This document shows, piece after piece, positions 15,238-23,055 of a stretch of DNA of 48,430 nucleotides. Source of the stretch: Oscillospiraceae bacterium (GTDB lineage: Bacteria; Bacillota; Clostridia; Oscillospirales; Oscillospiraceae); assembly GCA_017409205.1 (NCBI GenBank), contig JAFQTF010000052.1, positions 1-48,430 of the forward strand. The letters run 5' to 3'. Made by a program: the position numbers and the translations under genes. Numbering within the stretch: position 1 is the first letter of the stretch; each line of letters begins with the position of its first letter. The notes under the pieces are model-generated. The model made no database searches. It was given only the letters and a program-made list of their open reading frames with translations, and was not told where the DNA came from.

Positions 15238-15283
15238 ATTATAAGAAGTTTCTGCAAAAAAGTACAGTCAAATTTCTGCAAAA
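15238..15283 (-). promoter_or_regulatory. Na/Pi gene promoter region with 24-bp-spaced direct repeats
   Basis: TATAAT at 15243-15238 (minus strand). No -35 at 17 bp; TTGACT lies 22 bp upstream. A 14-nt direct repeat (15246-15259 and 15270-15283, one mismatch; core TTTCTGCAAAA on the plus strand) has a 24-bp period, as a binding site for an activator might. A small hairpin (15215-15230) lies in the leader. Confidence 0.55.
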
Positions 15284-15332
15284 TTTTACTTGCATTTTAC
15301 ATATATTTGACAAAAGGCCTGTCACAAATAAT

Positions 15333-15360
15333 TCAGAGGAGGGTCACTCCCCTCCTCTGA
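15333..15360 (-). terminator. Terminator of the PAP2-nrdG-dut operon
   Basis: Eleven-bp arms (15333-15343 and 15350-15360), 6-nt loop. On the minus strand it is followed by ATTATTTGT, a moderate U-tract. Confidence 0.75.
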
Positions 15361-15368
15361 TGCTTCGG

Positions 15369-15806
15369 TTATTTTCCGGTGGAGCCAAAACCGCCGGCAC
15401 CCCGGGTGCTGTCAGACAGTTCCTCCACAATAGTATAAGCCGGGGTGAACACCGGTGTGATCACCATCTGAGCAATCCGCTCCCCGGATCCCACAGTCTG
15501 TGCCGCGCTTCCATGATTGTGCAGCGCCACAATGATCTCGCCCCGGTAATCGCTGTCTATGACACCAACCTTATTGGCGGGCGCCAGACCCCGTTTACAG
15601 GCCAGACCGCTGCGGGCATAGATGAGTCCTGCGCAGCCGGCCGGGACTTCCATGGCAATCCCGGTGGGCACAAAGGCGGTTTCACCGGGGGCGATGGTCA
15701 CAACGCCATCGATGCAGGCGTACAGGTCTGCGCCTGCCGCGCCAGCTGAGCCGTAGGCAGGAAGGATCGCACCTTCCCGCAGAATTTTAACGGGAATAGG
15801 CCCCAT
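15369..15806 (-). CDS. dut: dUTP diphosphatase, trimeric type
   Basis: 145 aa. It hydrolyses dUTP to dUMP and PPi, keeping uracil out of DNA and feeding dTMP synthesis. All five trimeric dUTPase motifs are visible in order: AGADLYA, PTGIAMEVP, YARSGLACKRGL, GVIDSDYRGEI with ERIAQMVI, and the C-terminal GAGGFGSTGK that closes the active site. It overlaps the end of the nrdG-like gene by 20 nt, so it is co-transcribed with it. A link between deoxynucleotide supply (NrdG) and dUTP control makes sense. Confidence 0.96.
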   Translation of the reverse strand: MGPIPVKILREGAILPAYGSAGAAGADLYACIDGVVTIAPGETAFVPTGIAMEVPAGCAGLIYARSGLACKRGLAPANKVGVIDSDYRGEIIVALHNHGSAAQTVGSGERIAQMVITPVFTPAYTIVEELSDSTRGAGGFGSTGK

Positions 15807-16338
15807 GTTCTCTCATTCCTTTCTGATCGTCATCCCACAGGATGGTTTTTCCCTCTGCCAGAGAGGCTTTTACGTCGATAAGCCTCTGATTTTCCGAACC
15901 ACGGAACCGGAGATTCAGGTTTTTCTTTGCCTCCACGAAGGGACCGTCCACCAGCACATCCAGGTAGCTGAGATATTCGGCGGTATCGCCGATCCGCCCG
16001 GACAGAATGTCCTTTTCAAACAGATAGCCGGAAAAGGCCCAGATGCTTTTCTCCGGCAGCTCTGCCTTCACCCGGCGCAGCAGCTGCACCACAGCTTCCT
16101 GATTTTCCGGTTCAAAGGGTTCTCCACCCAGCAGCGTCAGTCCCTTGATATACGAAGGCCGGAGCATATCCAGGATCATACTGACGGTCTGCTCTGTAAA
16201 GGGCTCGCCATACTGGAAATCCCAGGCCACCTGATTGAAGCAGCCGGGGCACCGGTGAGTACAGCCGGAAACAAACAGGCTCACCCGGACACCGGGGCCA
16301 TTGGCAATGTCACAGTTTTTAATGGTTGCGTAATACAT
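15787..16338 (-). CDS. nrdG: Anaerobic ribonucleotide reductase activating enzyme (radical SAM)
   Basis: 183 aa from the ATG at 16338, with GGAG 6 nt upstream; the longer frame would begin with TTG at 16350. The radical-SAM cysteines are C26-x3-C30-x2-C33 in SGCTHRCPGC. GLTLLGGEPFEPEN is the SAM-binding GGE motif. NrdG generates the glycyl radical on the class III reductase NrdD under anaerobic conditions. nrdD is not in this window, which is unusual since the two are often neighbours. A paralogous activase cannot be fully excluded, but length and the YATIKNCDIANGPGVRVSLFVSG start fit NrdG well. Confidence 0.9.
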   Translation of the reverse strand: MYYATIKNCDIANGPGVRVSLFVSGCTHRCPGCFNQVAWDFQYGEPFTEQTVSMILDMLRPSYIKGLTLLGGEPFEPENQEAVVQLLRRVKAELPEKSIWAFSGYLFEKDILSGRIGDTAEYLSYLDVLVDGPFVEAKKNLNLRFRGSENQRLIDVKASLAEGKTILWDDDQKGMREHGAYSR

Positions 16339-17248
16339 TTTTCTCTCCAATCTTTGAAAGCCGCCGGAACGTCATGGGCCACAGAAGGCCTGCCGTCAGA
16401 ACAATCAGAAAATACCGCACAGCGCGACCGGCCAGATGTCCTGCAAACAGGAGATCCAGAGGATCCCGCAGTCCCTCCTTCACCAGAAGCACCAGCGCAA
16501 AGCCGCCAAGCAGCTTGATGATGTGTCCCTGCCAGGTTGCCTTTGCAGAAAAATTCACGAAGCGCCGCTCCAGCGGATATACAAACCCGATTCCAAGGGT
16601 ACAGCCCAGCATGGTATAGGCATTTTTCATGCCGGATTCCAGATTATGGGGATCCATATTCACAGGGAAAGGCCAGGTCTCCACATAGAGCAGGAATGCT
16701 GCCGACAGCAGAACCATAGCCGCGATCAGGCGGTACATCGTTCTGTCCCCACCTCTCAGGATCGGTCTGCGCAGCGCAACGATCAGCACAAGCGCCATGG
16801 CGGAACCCACCAGCACATCAGCCGGTGTATGGACACCGATATACATTCTGGAAAATGGAACCAGCACACAAATGGCGATACAGATCCCCTTCAGCAGAGG
16901 GTTTCCCGTAAAAACCGCAATAGAGCCAAACGTGCCGACAGCTGACTGACTATGGCCGCTGGGGAAGGAATACCCCGTTGCAGCTTCCCGGGCATCCTCC
17001 AGAATGGTAAGATCCGGATCCTGTACCCAGGGTCTGGGAACCCGGCAGGTCAGTTTCAAAAACTGGTTTGCCAGTGTGCCGACAAATCCCACGGTCATCA
17101 GATAGTAGCCCTTCCGCTTGTCCACACACCAGTAAACTACCATGGCTGCCACAAGAAAGGCCGTTTCTTCTCCCAGCTTTGTGATAAGCAGCATGATTTC
17201 ATTCAGAACCGGCATACGGATGCCTTCCAGCAGATATAAAATCGACAT
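16319..17248 (-). CDS. PAP2-family membrane phosphatase
   Basis: 309 aa with about eight helices. The three acid-phosphatase motifs are present: KLTCRVPRPW (C1), YSFPSGHSQS (C2), and SRMYIGVHTPADVLVG (C3), with catalytic His in C2 and C3. PAP2 enzymes dephosphorylate lipid phosphates such as undecaprenyl-PP or phosphatidate on the outer face of the membrane. The usual single-domain protein is about 200 aa; here three or four extra helices follow. GGAGGG sits upstream of the ATG. The 3' end overlaps nrdG by 20 nt. Confidence 0.9.
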   Translation of the reverse strand: MSILYLLEGIRMPVLNEIMLLITKLGEETAFLVAAMVVYWCVDKRKGYYLMTVGFVGTLANQFLKLTCRVPRPWVQDPDLTILEDAREAATGYSFPSGHSQSAVGTFGSIAVFTGNPLLKGICIAICVLVPFSRMYIGVHTPADVLVGSAMALVLIVALRRPILRGGDRTMYRLIAAMVLLSAAFLLYVETWPFPVNMDPHNLESGMKNAYTMLGCTLGIGFVYPLERRFVNFSAKATWQGHIIKLLGGFALVLLVKEGLRDPLDLLFAGHLAGRAVRYFLIVLTAGLLWPMTFRRLSKIGEKNVLRNH

Positions 17249-17276
17249 ACCCTTCCCTCCTGCGCAGATTTTTATC

Positions 17277-17285
17277 AGTATATCA
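17277..17285 (-). promoter_or_regulatory. Extended -10 promoter of the PAP2-nrdG-dut operon
   Basis: TGA-TATACT on the minus strand (17285-17277), 29 bp from the ATG. No convincing -35 box. Confidence 0.55.
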
Positions 17286-17332
17286 CAGCCCCTGCAAAAA
17301 TGCCAGCATTATTCCTGCCGGCGGCAGCTGCA

Positions 17333-17364
17333 AAAAAGCGAAGGGACCACACCCTTCGCTTTTT
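17333..17364 (-). terminator. Terminator of the feo operon
   Basis: Thirteen-bp perfect stem (17333-17345 with 17352-17364), 6-nt loop, followed on the minus strand by TTTTTT. It sits directly after the Cys-rich protein stop. Confidence 0.9.
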
Positions 17365-17368
17365 CGTA

Positions 17369-17548
17369 TTATTGGTTCTTTTCGGCACAGCCGCTGCATC
17401 CGGCGCAACCGGCACATCCGTTTTTTCCGGCGGAGCAGCCACTGCAGCCGCAGCAGTTTCCCTGCTTCTTATCCCGGATCATACCCCGGATGATCAGGCC
17501 GATCACCCCGGCCAGCACTGCCAGAACAATGATATCTCCCACGGTCAT
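17369..17548 (-). CDS. FeoB-associated Cys-rich membrane protein
   Basis: 59 aa. The N-terminal helix (IIVLAVLAGVIGLIIRGMI) is followed by a basic KKQ and a tail with nine cysteines in CCGCSGC and GCAGCAGCSGC patterns. This matches PF12669, a small protein regularly downstream of feoB in Firmicutes, thought to help ferrous iron uptake or delivery (exact role unknown). The gene begins 22 nt after the feoB stop on the same strand; AGAGGA lies 8 nt upstream of the ATG. It is the last gene before the operon terminator. Confidence 0.9.
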   Translation of the reverse strand: MTVGDIIVLAVLAGVIGLIIRGMIRDKKQGNCCGCSGCSAGKNGCAGCAGCSGCAEKNQ

Positions 17549-17570
17549 TAGGGGGTCCTCTCTTTCTGAA

Positions 17571-19745
17571 TCAGGATACGCCGATCTTCACCTTGGTATC
17601 AGCATATCTGTTTTTCCGCAGCAGCAGATACAGCAGACCTGCCAGCACCGCAACAGCGGCGATGGTAAAAATGCTGAACTCAGCCTCGCCGGTAAACAGG
17701 CCACCCAGCTGATACACGATCATGGAAATGGCATAGGCAAACAAACACATATAGGCAATGGTTGCCACAGTCCACTTCATATCGTGCATTTCCCGTCTGA
17801 CGGCACCGATGGCCGCAAAGCAGGGGGCGCACAGCAGATTGAAGATCATGAAGCTGTAGGCACGGATGGGGCCGAAGTCAGCAGCCACCAGAGCCCAAAT
17901 CTCGTCTCCGGCTTCACTGAGCTCGCCGGAGAAATTATACAGGGTGCCAAAGGTCATGACAACCTCTTCTTTGGCAATGAGGCCGGTCAGGGTAGCAATG
18001 GCAGCCTTCCAGGCCATATCACCCATCCAGCCAATCGGATAGAAGATCCAGGCAATGGCCTTGCCGATATCTGCCAGCAGGGAGGTATTGTTGTCCTCCA
18101 CTGCAGCAAAGCCGCCGTTTACAAAACCGTAGCTCTGCAGGAACCACAGGACAATAGAGCTCAGCAGCACGATGGTGGCTGCGCGCTTGACAAAGTCCCA
18201 GCCACGCTCCAGCGTGGAACGCAGCACGTTCCGGGGAGAAGGCAGATGATAGGCAGGCAGCTCCATAACAAAGGGAGCCGGCTTGCCAGCTAGAGACTTG
18301 AACTTCTTCAGGATCACGCCGGATACCACCACGGCACCCACACCGATGAAGAAGGCAGACACGGCAACCAGCGGAGAATTTCCAAATACCGCGCCGGCAA
18401 ACAGGCCGATAATGGGCATCTTGGCGCCGCAGGGGATGAATCCGGTAGTCATGACGGTGATCTTCCGGTCCCGCTCCTGCTCAATGGTCCGGGATGCCAG
18501 AATACCGGGCACGCCGCAGCCGGTGGCCACCAGCATGGGGATGATGGACTTGCCGGACAGGCCGAACTTACGCAGGATCCGGTCCATGATAAACGCAACA
18601 CGGGACATATAGCCCACATCCTCCAGCAATGACAGCAGGAAGGACAGCACCAGAATCTGAGGCACAAACCCCAGAACAGCACCCACGCCTGCCAGAATGC
18701 CATCCATCACCAGACCATAAAGCCAGTCACTGACACCAAGTGCCGTCAGAATGGAATCAAACAGATTGGGCACCCATTCTCCGAACAGCACATCATTGGC
18801 CCAGTCGGTGCCCATGGTACCGATGGAAAAGGGGAAGCTGCCCATGGCGATGGCATACATCAGGAACATGATGCCCGCAAAGATCGGAAGCGCCAGAATG
18901 CGGTCTGTCACGATCCGGTCGATCTTGTCGGACAGTGTCAGGGAGTGTTTGGCCGCCTTCTTCACCACTGCTTTCTGAATGACCCGTTCGATCCAGGTGT
19001 ACCGCTGATCCGCCACAATGGATTCTGCATCATCATCCATTTCCCATTCGCAGTCGATAATGTGTTTTTCAATGTGGGCAAGGAGCTCGCTGTCAAGCCC
19101 CACTTCCCTGCGCACCATTTCATCCCGTTCAAAGAGCTTGATGGCGTACCAGCGCAGATAATTGGAGGCTACCCTGCCTTCAATGGATTCTTCAATATGG
19201 GCGAGGGCATGTTCCACACTGCCGTTATAGACATGGGGGATCTCACTGTGGGTATGATTCCGGGCCAGCTCCACCGCTTTCTCCGCAGCCTCCGCGCAGG
19301 CTTCTCCCTTCAGCGCGCTGATCTCCAGGCACACACAGCCCAGCGCCCGGCTCAGCTTCTCCAGATCGATGATATCACCATTTTTCCGAACCAGATCGAT
19401 CATATTCACAGCCACCACCACAGGATGGCCCAGTTCGATCAGCTGGGTGGTCAAGTAAAGGTTTCGCTCAATATTGGTACCATCCACGATATTCAGGATG
19501 GCATCGGGATGCTCCTCCACAAGATACGTACGTGTCACAAGTTCCTCAGGAGAATAGGGTGACAGGGAGTAGATACCGGGCAGATCCTGAATGATCACAT
19601 CGCTGTGGCCCTTCAGTGTGCCCTCCTTCTTCTCCACTGTCACGCCGGGCCAGTTGCCAACATACTGATTGGAGCCTGTCAAAATATTGAACAAGGTGGT
19701 CTTGCCGCAGTTGGGGTTGCCGGCAAGAGCAATTTTAATGCTCAT
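17571..19745 (-). CDS. feoB: Ferrous iron transport protein B
   Basis: 724 aa from the ATG at 19745, with AGAGAGGA upstream. The N-terminal GTPase domain has G1 GNPNCGKT (about 8-15), G3 DLPGIYSLSPYS and G4 NMID. Helical linker follows to about residue 270, then the membrane Gate domains from about 280 with GCGVPGILASRTI and GAKMPIIGLFAGAVF. FeoB drives Fe2+ uptake across the cytoplasmic membrane in anaerobes. It follows feoA by 48 bp. A DtxR/IdeR-like palindrome lies in that gap. Confidence 0.97.
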   Translation of the reverse strand: MSIKIALAGNPNCGKTTLFNILTGSNQYVGNWPGVTVEKKEGTLKGHSDVIIQDLPGIYSLSPYSPEELVTRTYLVEEHPDAILNIVDGTNIERNLYLTTQLIELGHPVVVAVNMIDLVRKNGDIIDLEKLSRALGCVCLEISALKGEACAEAAEKAVELARNHTHSEIPHVYNGSVEHALAHIEESIEGRVASNYLRWYAIKLFERDEMVRREVGLDSELLAHIEKHIIDCEWEMDDDAESIVADQRYTWIERVIQKAVVKKAAKHSLTLSDKIDRIVTDRILALPIFAGIMFLMYAIAMGSFPFSIGTMGTDWANDVLFGEWVPNLFDSILTALGVSDWLYGLVMDGILAGVGAVLGFVPQILVLSFLLSLLEDVGYMSRVAFIMDRILRKFGLSGKSIIPMLVATGCGVPGILASRTIEQERDRKITVMTTGFIPCGAKMPIIGLFAGAVFGNSPLVAVSAFFIGVGAVVVSGVILKKFKSLAGKPAPFVMELPAYHLPSPRNVLRSTLERGWDFVKRAATIVLLSSIVLWFLQSYGFVNGGFAAVEDNNTSLLADIGKAIAWIFYPIGWMGDMAWKAAIATLTGLIAKEEVVMTFGTLYNFSGELSEAGDEIWALVAADFGPIRAYSFMIFNLLCAPCFAAIGAVRREMHDMKWTVATIAYMCLFAYAISMIVYQLGGLFTGEAEFSIFTIAAVAVLAGLLYLLLRKNRYADTKVKIGVS

Positions 19746-19763
19746 AAGTTCCTCTCTTTCAAA

Positions 19764-19779
19764 ATTAGCATACGCTAAC
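19764..19779 (-). promoter_or_regulatory. DtxR/IdeR-like operator between feoA and feoB
   Basis: On the minus strand GTTAGCGTATGCTAAT, with dyad TTAGC-N4-GCTAA. It matches 12 of 16 positions of the site at the feoA promoter. No separate promoter is evident here. Confidence 0.6.
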
Positions 19780-19793
19780 ACATAATCAAAATT

Positions 19794-20015
19794 TTATCGG
19801 ATCTCTATCATTTCCGCATCCGCCTTGCGCAGGCTCAGCTCATAGCCCCGTACGTTGATCTCAATGGGGTCACCCAGAGGCGCCACCTTCCGGACAAAGA
19901 TTTCCACATTCTTGGTAATGCCCATATCCATGATCCGGCGTCGGACAGCTCCCTCACCATGGAGCTTTACCACTGTAACGGCATCGCCGATCCTGGCATC
20001 CCGAAGTGTCTTCAT
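19794..20015 (-). CDS. feoA: Ferrous iron transport protein A
   Basis: 73 aa from the ATG at 20015, with GGAGG 7 nt upstream. SH3-like FeoA fold: LRDARIGDAVTVVKLHGEGAVRRRIMDMGITKNVEIFVRKVAPLGDPIEINVRGYELSLRKADAEMIEI is nearly textbook. It is a small cytoplasmic partner of FeoB. It is the first gene of feoA-feoB-Cys-rich protein, controlled by the promoter/operator at 20055-20105. Confidence 0.95.
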   Translation of the reverse strand: MKTLRDARIGDAVTVVKLHGEGAVRRRIMDMGITKNVEIFVRKVAPLGDPIEINVRGYELSLRKADAEMIEIR

Positions 20016-20054
20016 TTCCCTTCCTCCTCTCCAAACCAGAGTCATCTCTTCGCA

Positions 20055-20105
20055 GTTAGCGTTAACTAACTCCAATATAATAACCCACGGCTAACTGTTT
20101 GTCAA
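20055..20105 (-). promoter_or_regulatory. feo promoter with iron-regulator operator
   Basis: On the minus strand: TTGACA (20105-20100), 17 bp, TATTAT (20082-20077). A palindrome GTTAGCGTTAACTAAC (plus-strand reading, 20055-20070) lies at about +1 to +16, and a further half-site (GTTAGCC on the minus strand) lies in the spacer. Position suits repression by Fe2+-bound DtxR/IdeR-type regulator (inference). Confidence 0.82.
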
Positions 20106-20132
20106 GGAAAAATTTCCGGAAACTACCAAAAA

Positions 20133-20154
20133 AAGGAGAGGTTACCCTCTCCTT
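20133..20154 (-). terminator. Terminator of the GIY-YIG gene
   Basis: Nine-bp stem (20133-20141 with 20146-20154), TTAC loop, followed on the minus strand by TTTTTTGG. The right arm includes part of the gene's stop codon. Confidence 0.82.
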
Positions 20155-20407
20155 ATTTGTATTGCGCGATCATTGTTTCTTTTTGATGGCGGTCCATTTT
20201 TTTGACGGCGATTTCCCGTTTCAGCGCATCGGAATGGCTGCCGCAGATTTCCTGATACACCAATTCCAGAGGCGCTCTGCCCCGGGTATACTTTGCGCCC
20301 TTTCCTGCCCGGTGTGCCACCAGCCTCTTTTCCACATCGGTGGAAATTCCGGTATAGAGGGTACCATCACCGCAGCGCAGGATGTAGAGATACCATGTTT
20401 CTTCCAT
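20153..20407 (-). CDS. GIY-YIG nuclease-family protein (YhbQ/UPF0213-like)
   Basis: 84 aa from the ATG at 20407, with GGAGG just upstream (an adjacent ATG at 20410 is also possible). WYLYILRCGDGTLYTGIST contains the GIY-YIG-equivalent residues (YLYIL, YTGI). DVEKRLVAHRAGKGAKYTRGRAPLELVYQE has the conserved Arg and the Tyr-Thr-Arg. SDALKREIAVKKMDRHQKETMI carries the catalytic Glu. This is the short UPF0213/YhbQ class; role in DNA processing is unclear. Confidence 0.92.
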   Translation of the reverse strand: MEETWYLYILRCGDGTLYTGISTDVEKRLVAHRAGKGAKYTRGRAPLELVYQEICGSHSDALKREIAVKKMDRHQKETMIAQYK

Positions 20408-20525
20408 CATTCCTCCAAGGATGTAAAGCATGCGAATGAGGCTGCGGTATGCCACTCAGGCATACTCTCCAGCATGCTGGCAGCACCGACATCACAACCC
20501 CATGCCCCGTGCGCAGCAGTTCACA

Positions 20526-21011
20526 CTACCGAAACCTTCGGCTCAATAACCTGTCCACCAGAAAAAAGATCACATTGCCCAGAAGCAGCAGCACTGCATA
20601 CATAGCGATGCCAAAGCCTTCAAAATCCGAAACCAGCTGATCCACACCCAGAAGCTTCAGCATCAGCCAATACAACAGCACAATACTGCCATTGAACAGC
20701 AACGCCTTATAAAACCAGCTTCCCTTCCTTTTGTCCAGCTTGGGTTTTACAATGGGATAGTAGCCCAGCACAGCAAATACCGCAGCTGCTTCCTTGTCCG
20801 GCGCCAGCAGCAGCGACAAAATGGCCACCGCACCATACCAGGCCCAGGCGATCCGTCTGCCGCAAAGTCTGCATACCACCGCTCCCAGCAGCAGGCAAAG
20901 CACAGGAGCGGCATAGGTGGCCACAGGGATGATGGTGCCGATACACATCAGCACCACAGCCACAGCCGTAAGCATGCCGCCAAGCGCAATGGGATAGGCT
21001 TTACTTGCCAT
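20526..21011 (-). CDS. Polytopic membrane protein of unknown family
   Basis: 161 aa with about five helices (residues about 10-30, 33-50, 55-70, 100-120, 132-152). The N-terminus YPIALGGMLTAVAVVLMCIGTIIPVATYAAPVLCLLLGAVV resembles small-integral-membrane proteins of the ECF-transporter S-component type, but this is only a shape resemblance. It overlaps the pncB stop by 11 nt and has no strong ribosome site of its own, so coupled translation with pncB is likely. A link to nicotinate or NAD precursor uptake is possible from position alone (inference). Confidence 0.65.
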   Translation of the reverse strand: MASKAYPIALGGMLTAVAVVLMCIGTIIPVATYAAPVLCLLLGAVVCRLCGRRIAWAWYGAVAILSLLLAPDKEAAAVFAVLGYYPIVKPKLDKRKGSWFYKALLFNGSIVLLYWLMLKLLGVDQLVSDFEGFGIAMYAVLLLLGNVIFFLVDRLLSRRFR

Positions 21012-22452
21012 TGTTCTTAAGCAGTCCGTACTTGATATCCCAAAGCTTCTGGCTCAGGTCCACATAGTATGTATGCGGATTGTCGAAACGCTTCACTTCA
21101 TCCCACAGGGTATCCACCTGCCGCAGGCAGTAGGTGCGGATCTGCTTCAGAGTGGGCAGCTGATACACCAGCTCGCCGTTCCGGAAAATGGGCACCTGCA
21201 GTTCCTTGGCAGTGAAATCATAGACGGTCTTGGTCTTCCAGGTAGCTTCGGGATCGAAGATCTCCATATCCCGACTGTCGTCCACAGTCTCGTCGTAAAC
21301 ACACATATAGTCTGCAATGGCCTTACCGGTGTCATTGCCGAAGAAACGGTACAGCTTCTTGTAATGGGGGTTGGTGATCTTGCCCACGTTTTCGGAAATC
21401 TTGATCTTGGGCATAACGGTACCGTCTTCCTTTTCCACAGCAACCAGCTTGTACACGCCGCCGAAAACAGGTTCGCTTCTGGCAGTGATCAGCCGCTCAC
21501 CCACACCAAAGATATCGATCTTGGCCCCCTGGCGCAGCACATCCCGGATGATGTACTCGTCCAGAGAATTGGAAACGGAGATCTGGCAGCCTGTCCAGCC
21601 TGCCTCATCCAGCATCTGGCGGGCCTTCTGGGTCAGATAGGCCATATCACCGGAGTCCAGACGGATGCCGCACTTGGTAATACCCATGGGCTTCAGCACC
21701 TCGTCAAATACCTTGATGGCATTGGGCACGCCGGATTTCAGCGTGTTGTAGGTATCCACCAGCAGTGTGCAGTTATTGGGATACATCTGGGCATAGGCCT
21801 TGAAGGCTTCATACTCGGTGTCAAACATCTGCACCCAGGCATGGGCCATGGTGCCGCCGGCCTTCACGCCAAAGAGCTGGTCGGAAATGGTGCAGGCAGT
21901 ACCGTGGCAGCCGCCGATATAGGCAGCACGGGCACCCAGAATGGCAGCATCCGCACCCTGGGCCCGGCGGGAACCGAATTCCAGAACCGTGCGTCCTTCT
22001 GCCGCCCGGACAACACGGTTGGCCTTCGTGGCGATCAGACTCTGGTGATTGATGCACAGCAGCAGATAGGTCTCGATCAGCTGAGCCTGAATGGCAGGAG
22101 CCCGGACGGTGATGATGGGTTCTCTGGGGAATACGGGCGTTCCTTCGGGAACAGCCCAGATATCACCGGTGAATCTGAAGTCCGCCAGATAGGCCAGAAA
22201 TTCCTCGCTGAACAGTTCCCTGCTGCGCAGATACTCGATATCCTCCCCGGAAAAGTGCAGATCCTGGATATAATGGACGATCTGCTCCAGACCGGCAGCA
22301 ATGGCAAAGCCGCCGCCATCAGGGCAGCGCCGGAAGAAAAGATCAAAGTAGGTGATCCGATCGCGATAGCCATTGGCAAAGTAGCCCTGACTCATGGTCA
22401 GCTCGTAAAAATCGCAGAGCATGGTAAGATTCAGTTTATCGTTGACAACCAT
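21001..22452 (-). CDS. pncB: Nicotinate phosphoribosyltransferase
   Basis: 483 aa from the ATG at 22452 (GAGGTGA 7 nt upstream); the frame open to 22590 crosses the promoter. It converts nicotinate, PRPP and ATP to NaMN, the entry of the Preiss-Handler NAD salvage route. Family motifs are clear: LTMLCDFYELTMSQGYF at the N-terminus, EFGSRRAQGADAAILGARAAYIGG, GTMAHAWVQMF, and IRLDSGDMAYLTQKAR near the PRPP site. Length matches the gram-positive type. A short membrane protein gene overlaps its end. Confidence 0.95.
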   Translation of the reverse strand: MVVNDKLNLTMLCDFYELTMSQGYFANGYRDRITYFDLFFRRCPDGGGFAIAAGLEQIVHYIQDLHFSGEDIEYLRSRELFSEEFLAYLADFRFTGDIWAVPEGTPVFPREPIITVRAPAIQAQLIETYLLLCINHQSLIATKANRVVRAAEGRTVLEFGSRRAQGADAAILGARAAYIGGCHGTACTISDQLFGVKAGGTMAHAWVQMFDTEYEAFKAYAQMYPNNCTLLVDTYNTLKSGVPNAIKVFDEVLKPMGITKCGIRLDSGDMAYLTQKARQMLDEAGWTGCQISVSNSLDEYIIRDVLRQGAKIDIFGVGERLITARSEPVFGGVYKLVAVEKEDGTVMPKIKISENVGKITNPHYKKLYRFFGNDTGKAIADYMCVYDETVDDSRDMEIFDPEATWKTKTVYDFTAKELQVPIFRNGELVYQLPTLKQIRTYCLRQVDTLWDEVKRFDNPHTYYVDLSQKLWDIKYGLLKNNGK

Positions 22453-22482
22453 AACAGTCACCTCGTTTATATAGTTACCGCA

Positions 22483-22511
22483 ATTATACCGGATTATTAT
22501 CGGAATGGCAA
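22483..22511 (-). promoter_or_regulatory. Sigma-A promoter of pncB
   Basis: On the minus strand: TTGCCA (22511-22506), 17 bp, TATAAT (22488-22483); start near 22476, 24 nt before the ATG. Confidence 0.82.
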
Positions 22512-22583
22512 GCCCTTTCATTGACAAGACAGCTGTATTTTCACTGATGACGGCAATTTTTTCTCTTTCGCCCCTCCATTTCA

Positions 22584-22612
22584 TTGACACCGGATGGAAT
22601 TTCGGGTATAGT
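22584..22612 (+). promoter_or_regulatory. Sigma-A promoter of the thioesterase gene
   Basis: TTGACA (22584-22589), 17 bp, TATAGT (22607-22612). It fires away from pncB. Confidence 0.82.
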
Positions 22613-22636
22613 TAAAGAAAAAAGGATGTGTTCCCT

Positions 22637-23023
22637 ATGGAAATTACTGTTGGAATGAAAGCGGAAGTCTCCACTCTTGTGGAGCGTGAGGATACCGCAA
22701 AGGAAGTAGGCTCCGGTGATCTGCTGGTGTATGCAACCCCCTGTATGGTGGCACTGATGGAAGGCGCTGCCTGCGAAGCTCTTGCCGGCTGCCTGTCTGA
22801 CACCCAGACCACTGTTGGTACTGCCCTGAACATTGCGCATATCTCCGCCACTCCTGTTGGCCTGGAGGTTCGTGCCGAAGCCGAAGTCACCGCTGTGGAA
22901 GGAAAGGTCATCACCTTTGCCGTCCGGGCCTATGACGAAACGGGTGAGATCGGAAACGGCACCCACAAGCGTGTTATCATCAATTCCCAGAAATTCCTGG
23001 ATAAGGCATACGCAAAACTGTAA
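22637..23023 (+). CDS. Thioesterase-family protein (FlK-like hot-dog fold)
   Basis: 128 aa from the ATG at 22637; an in-frame GTG at 22628 is too near the AAGGA. Hot-dog-fold motifs of the fluoroacetyl-CoA thioesterase-like group are seen: YATPCMVALMEGAACEAL (active-site Thr and Glu region), TTVGTALNIAHISATPVGLEVRAEAEV (catalytic His), and a C-terminal strand with NGTHKRVIIN. Clostridial members probably hydrolyse an acyl-CoA of unknown type. It is followed at 32 bp by a small gene likely in the same operon. Confidence 0.88.
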   Translation: MEITVGMKAEVSTLVEREDTAKEVGSGDLLVYATPCMVALMEGAACEALAGCLSDTQTTVGTALNIAHISATPVGLEVRAEAEVTAVEGKVITFAVRAYDETGEIGNGTHKRVIINSQKFLDKAYAKL

Positions 23024-23055
23024 GCTCCGCCCATTTCTCCCAAGGAGGTACTCTT

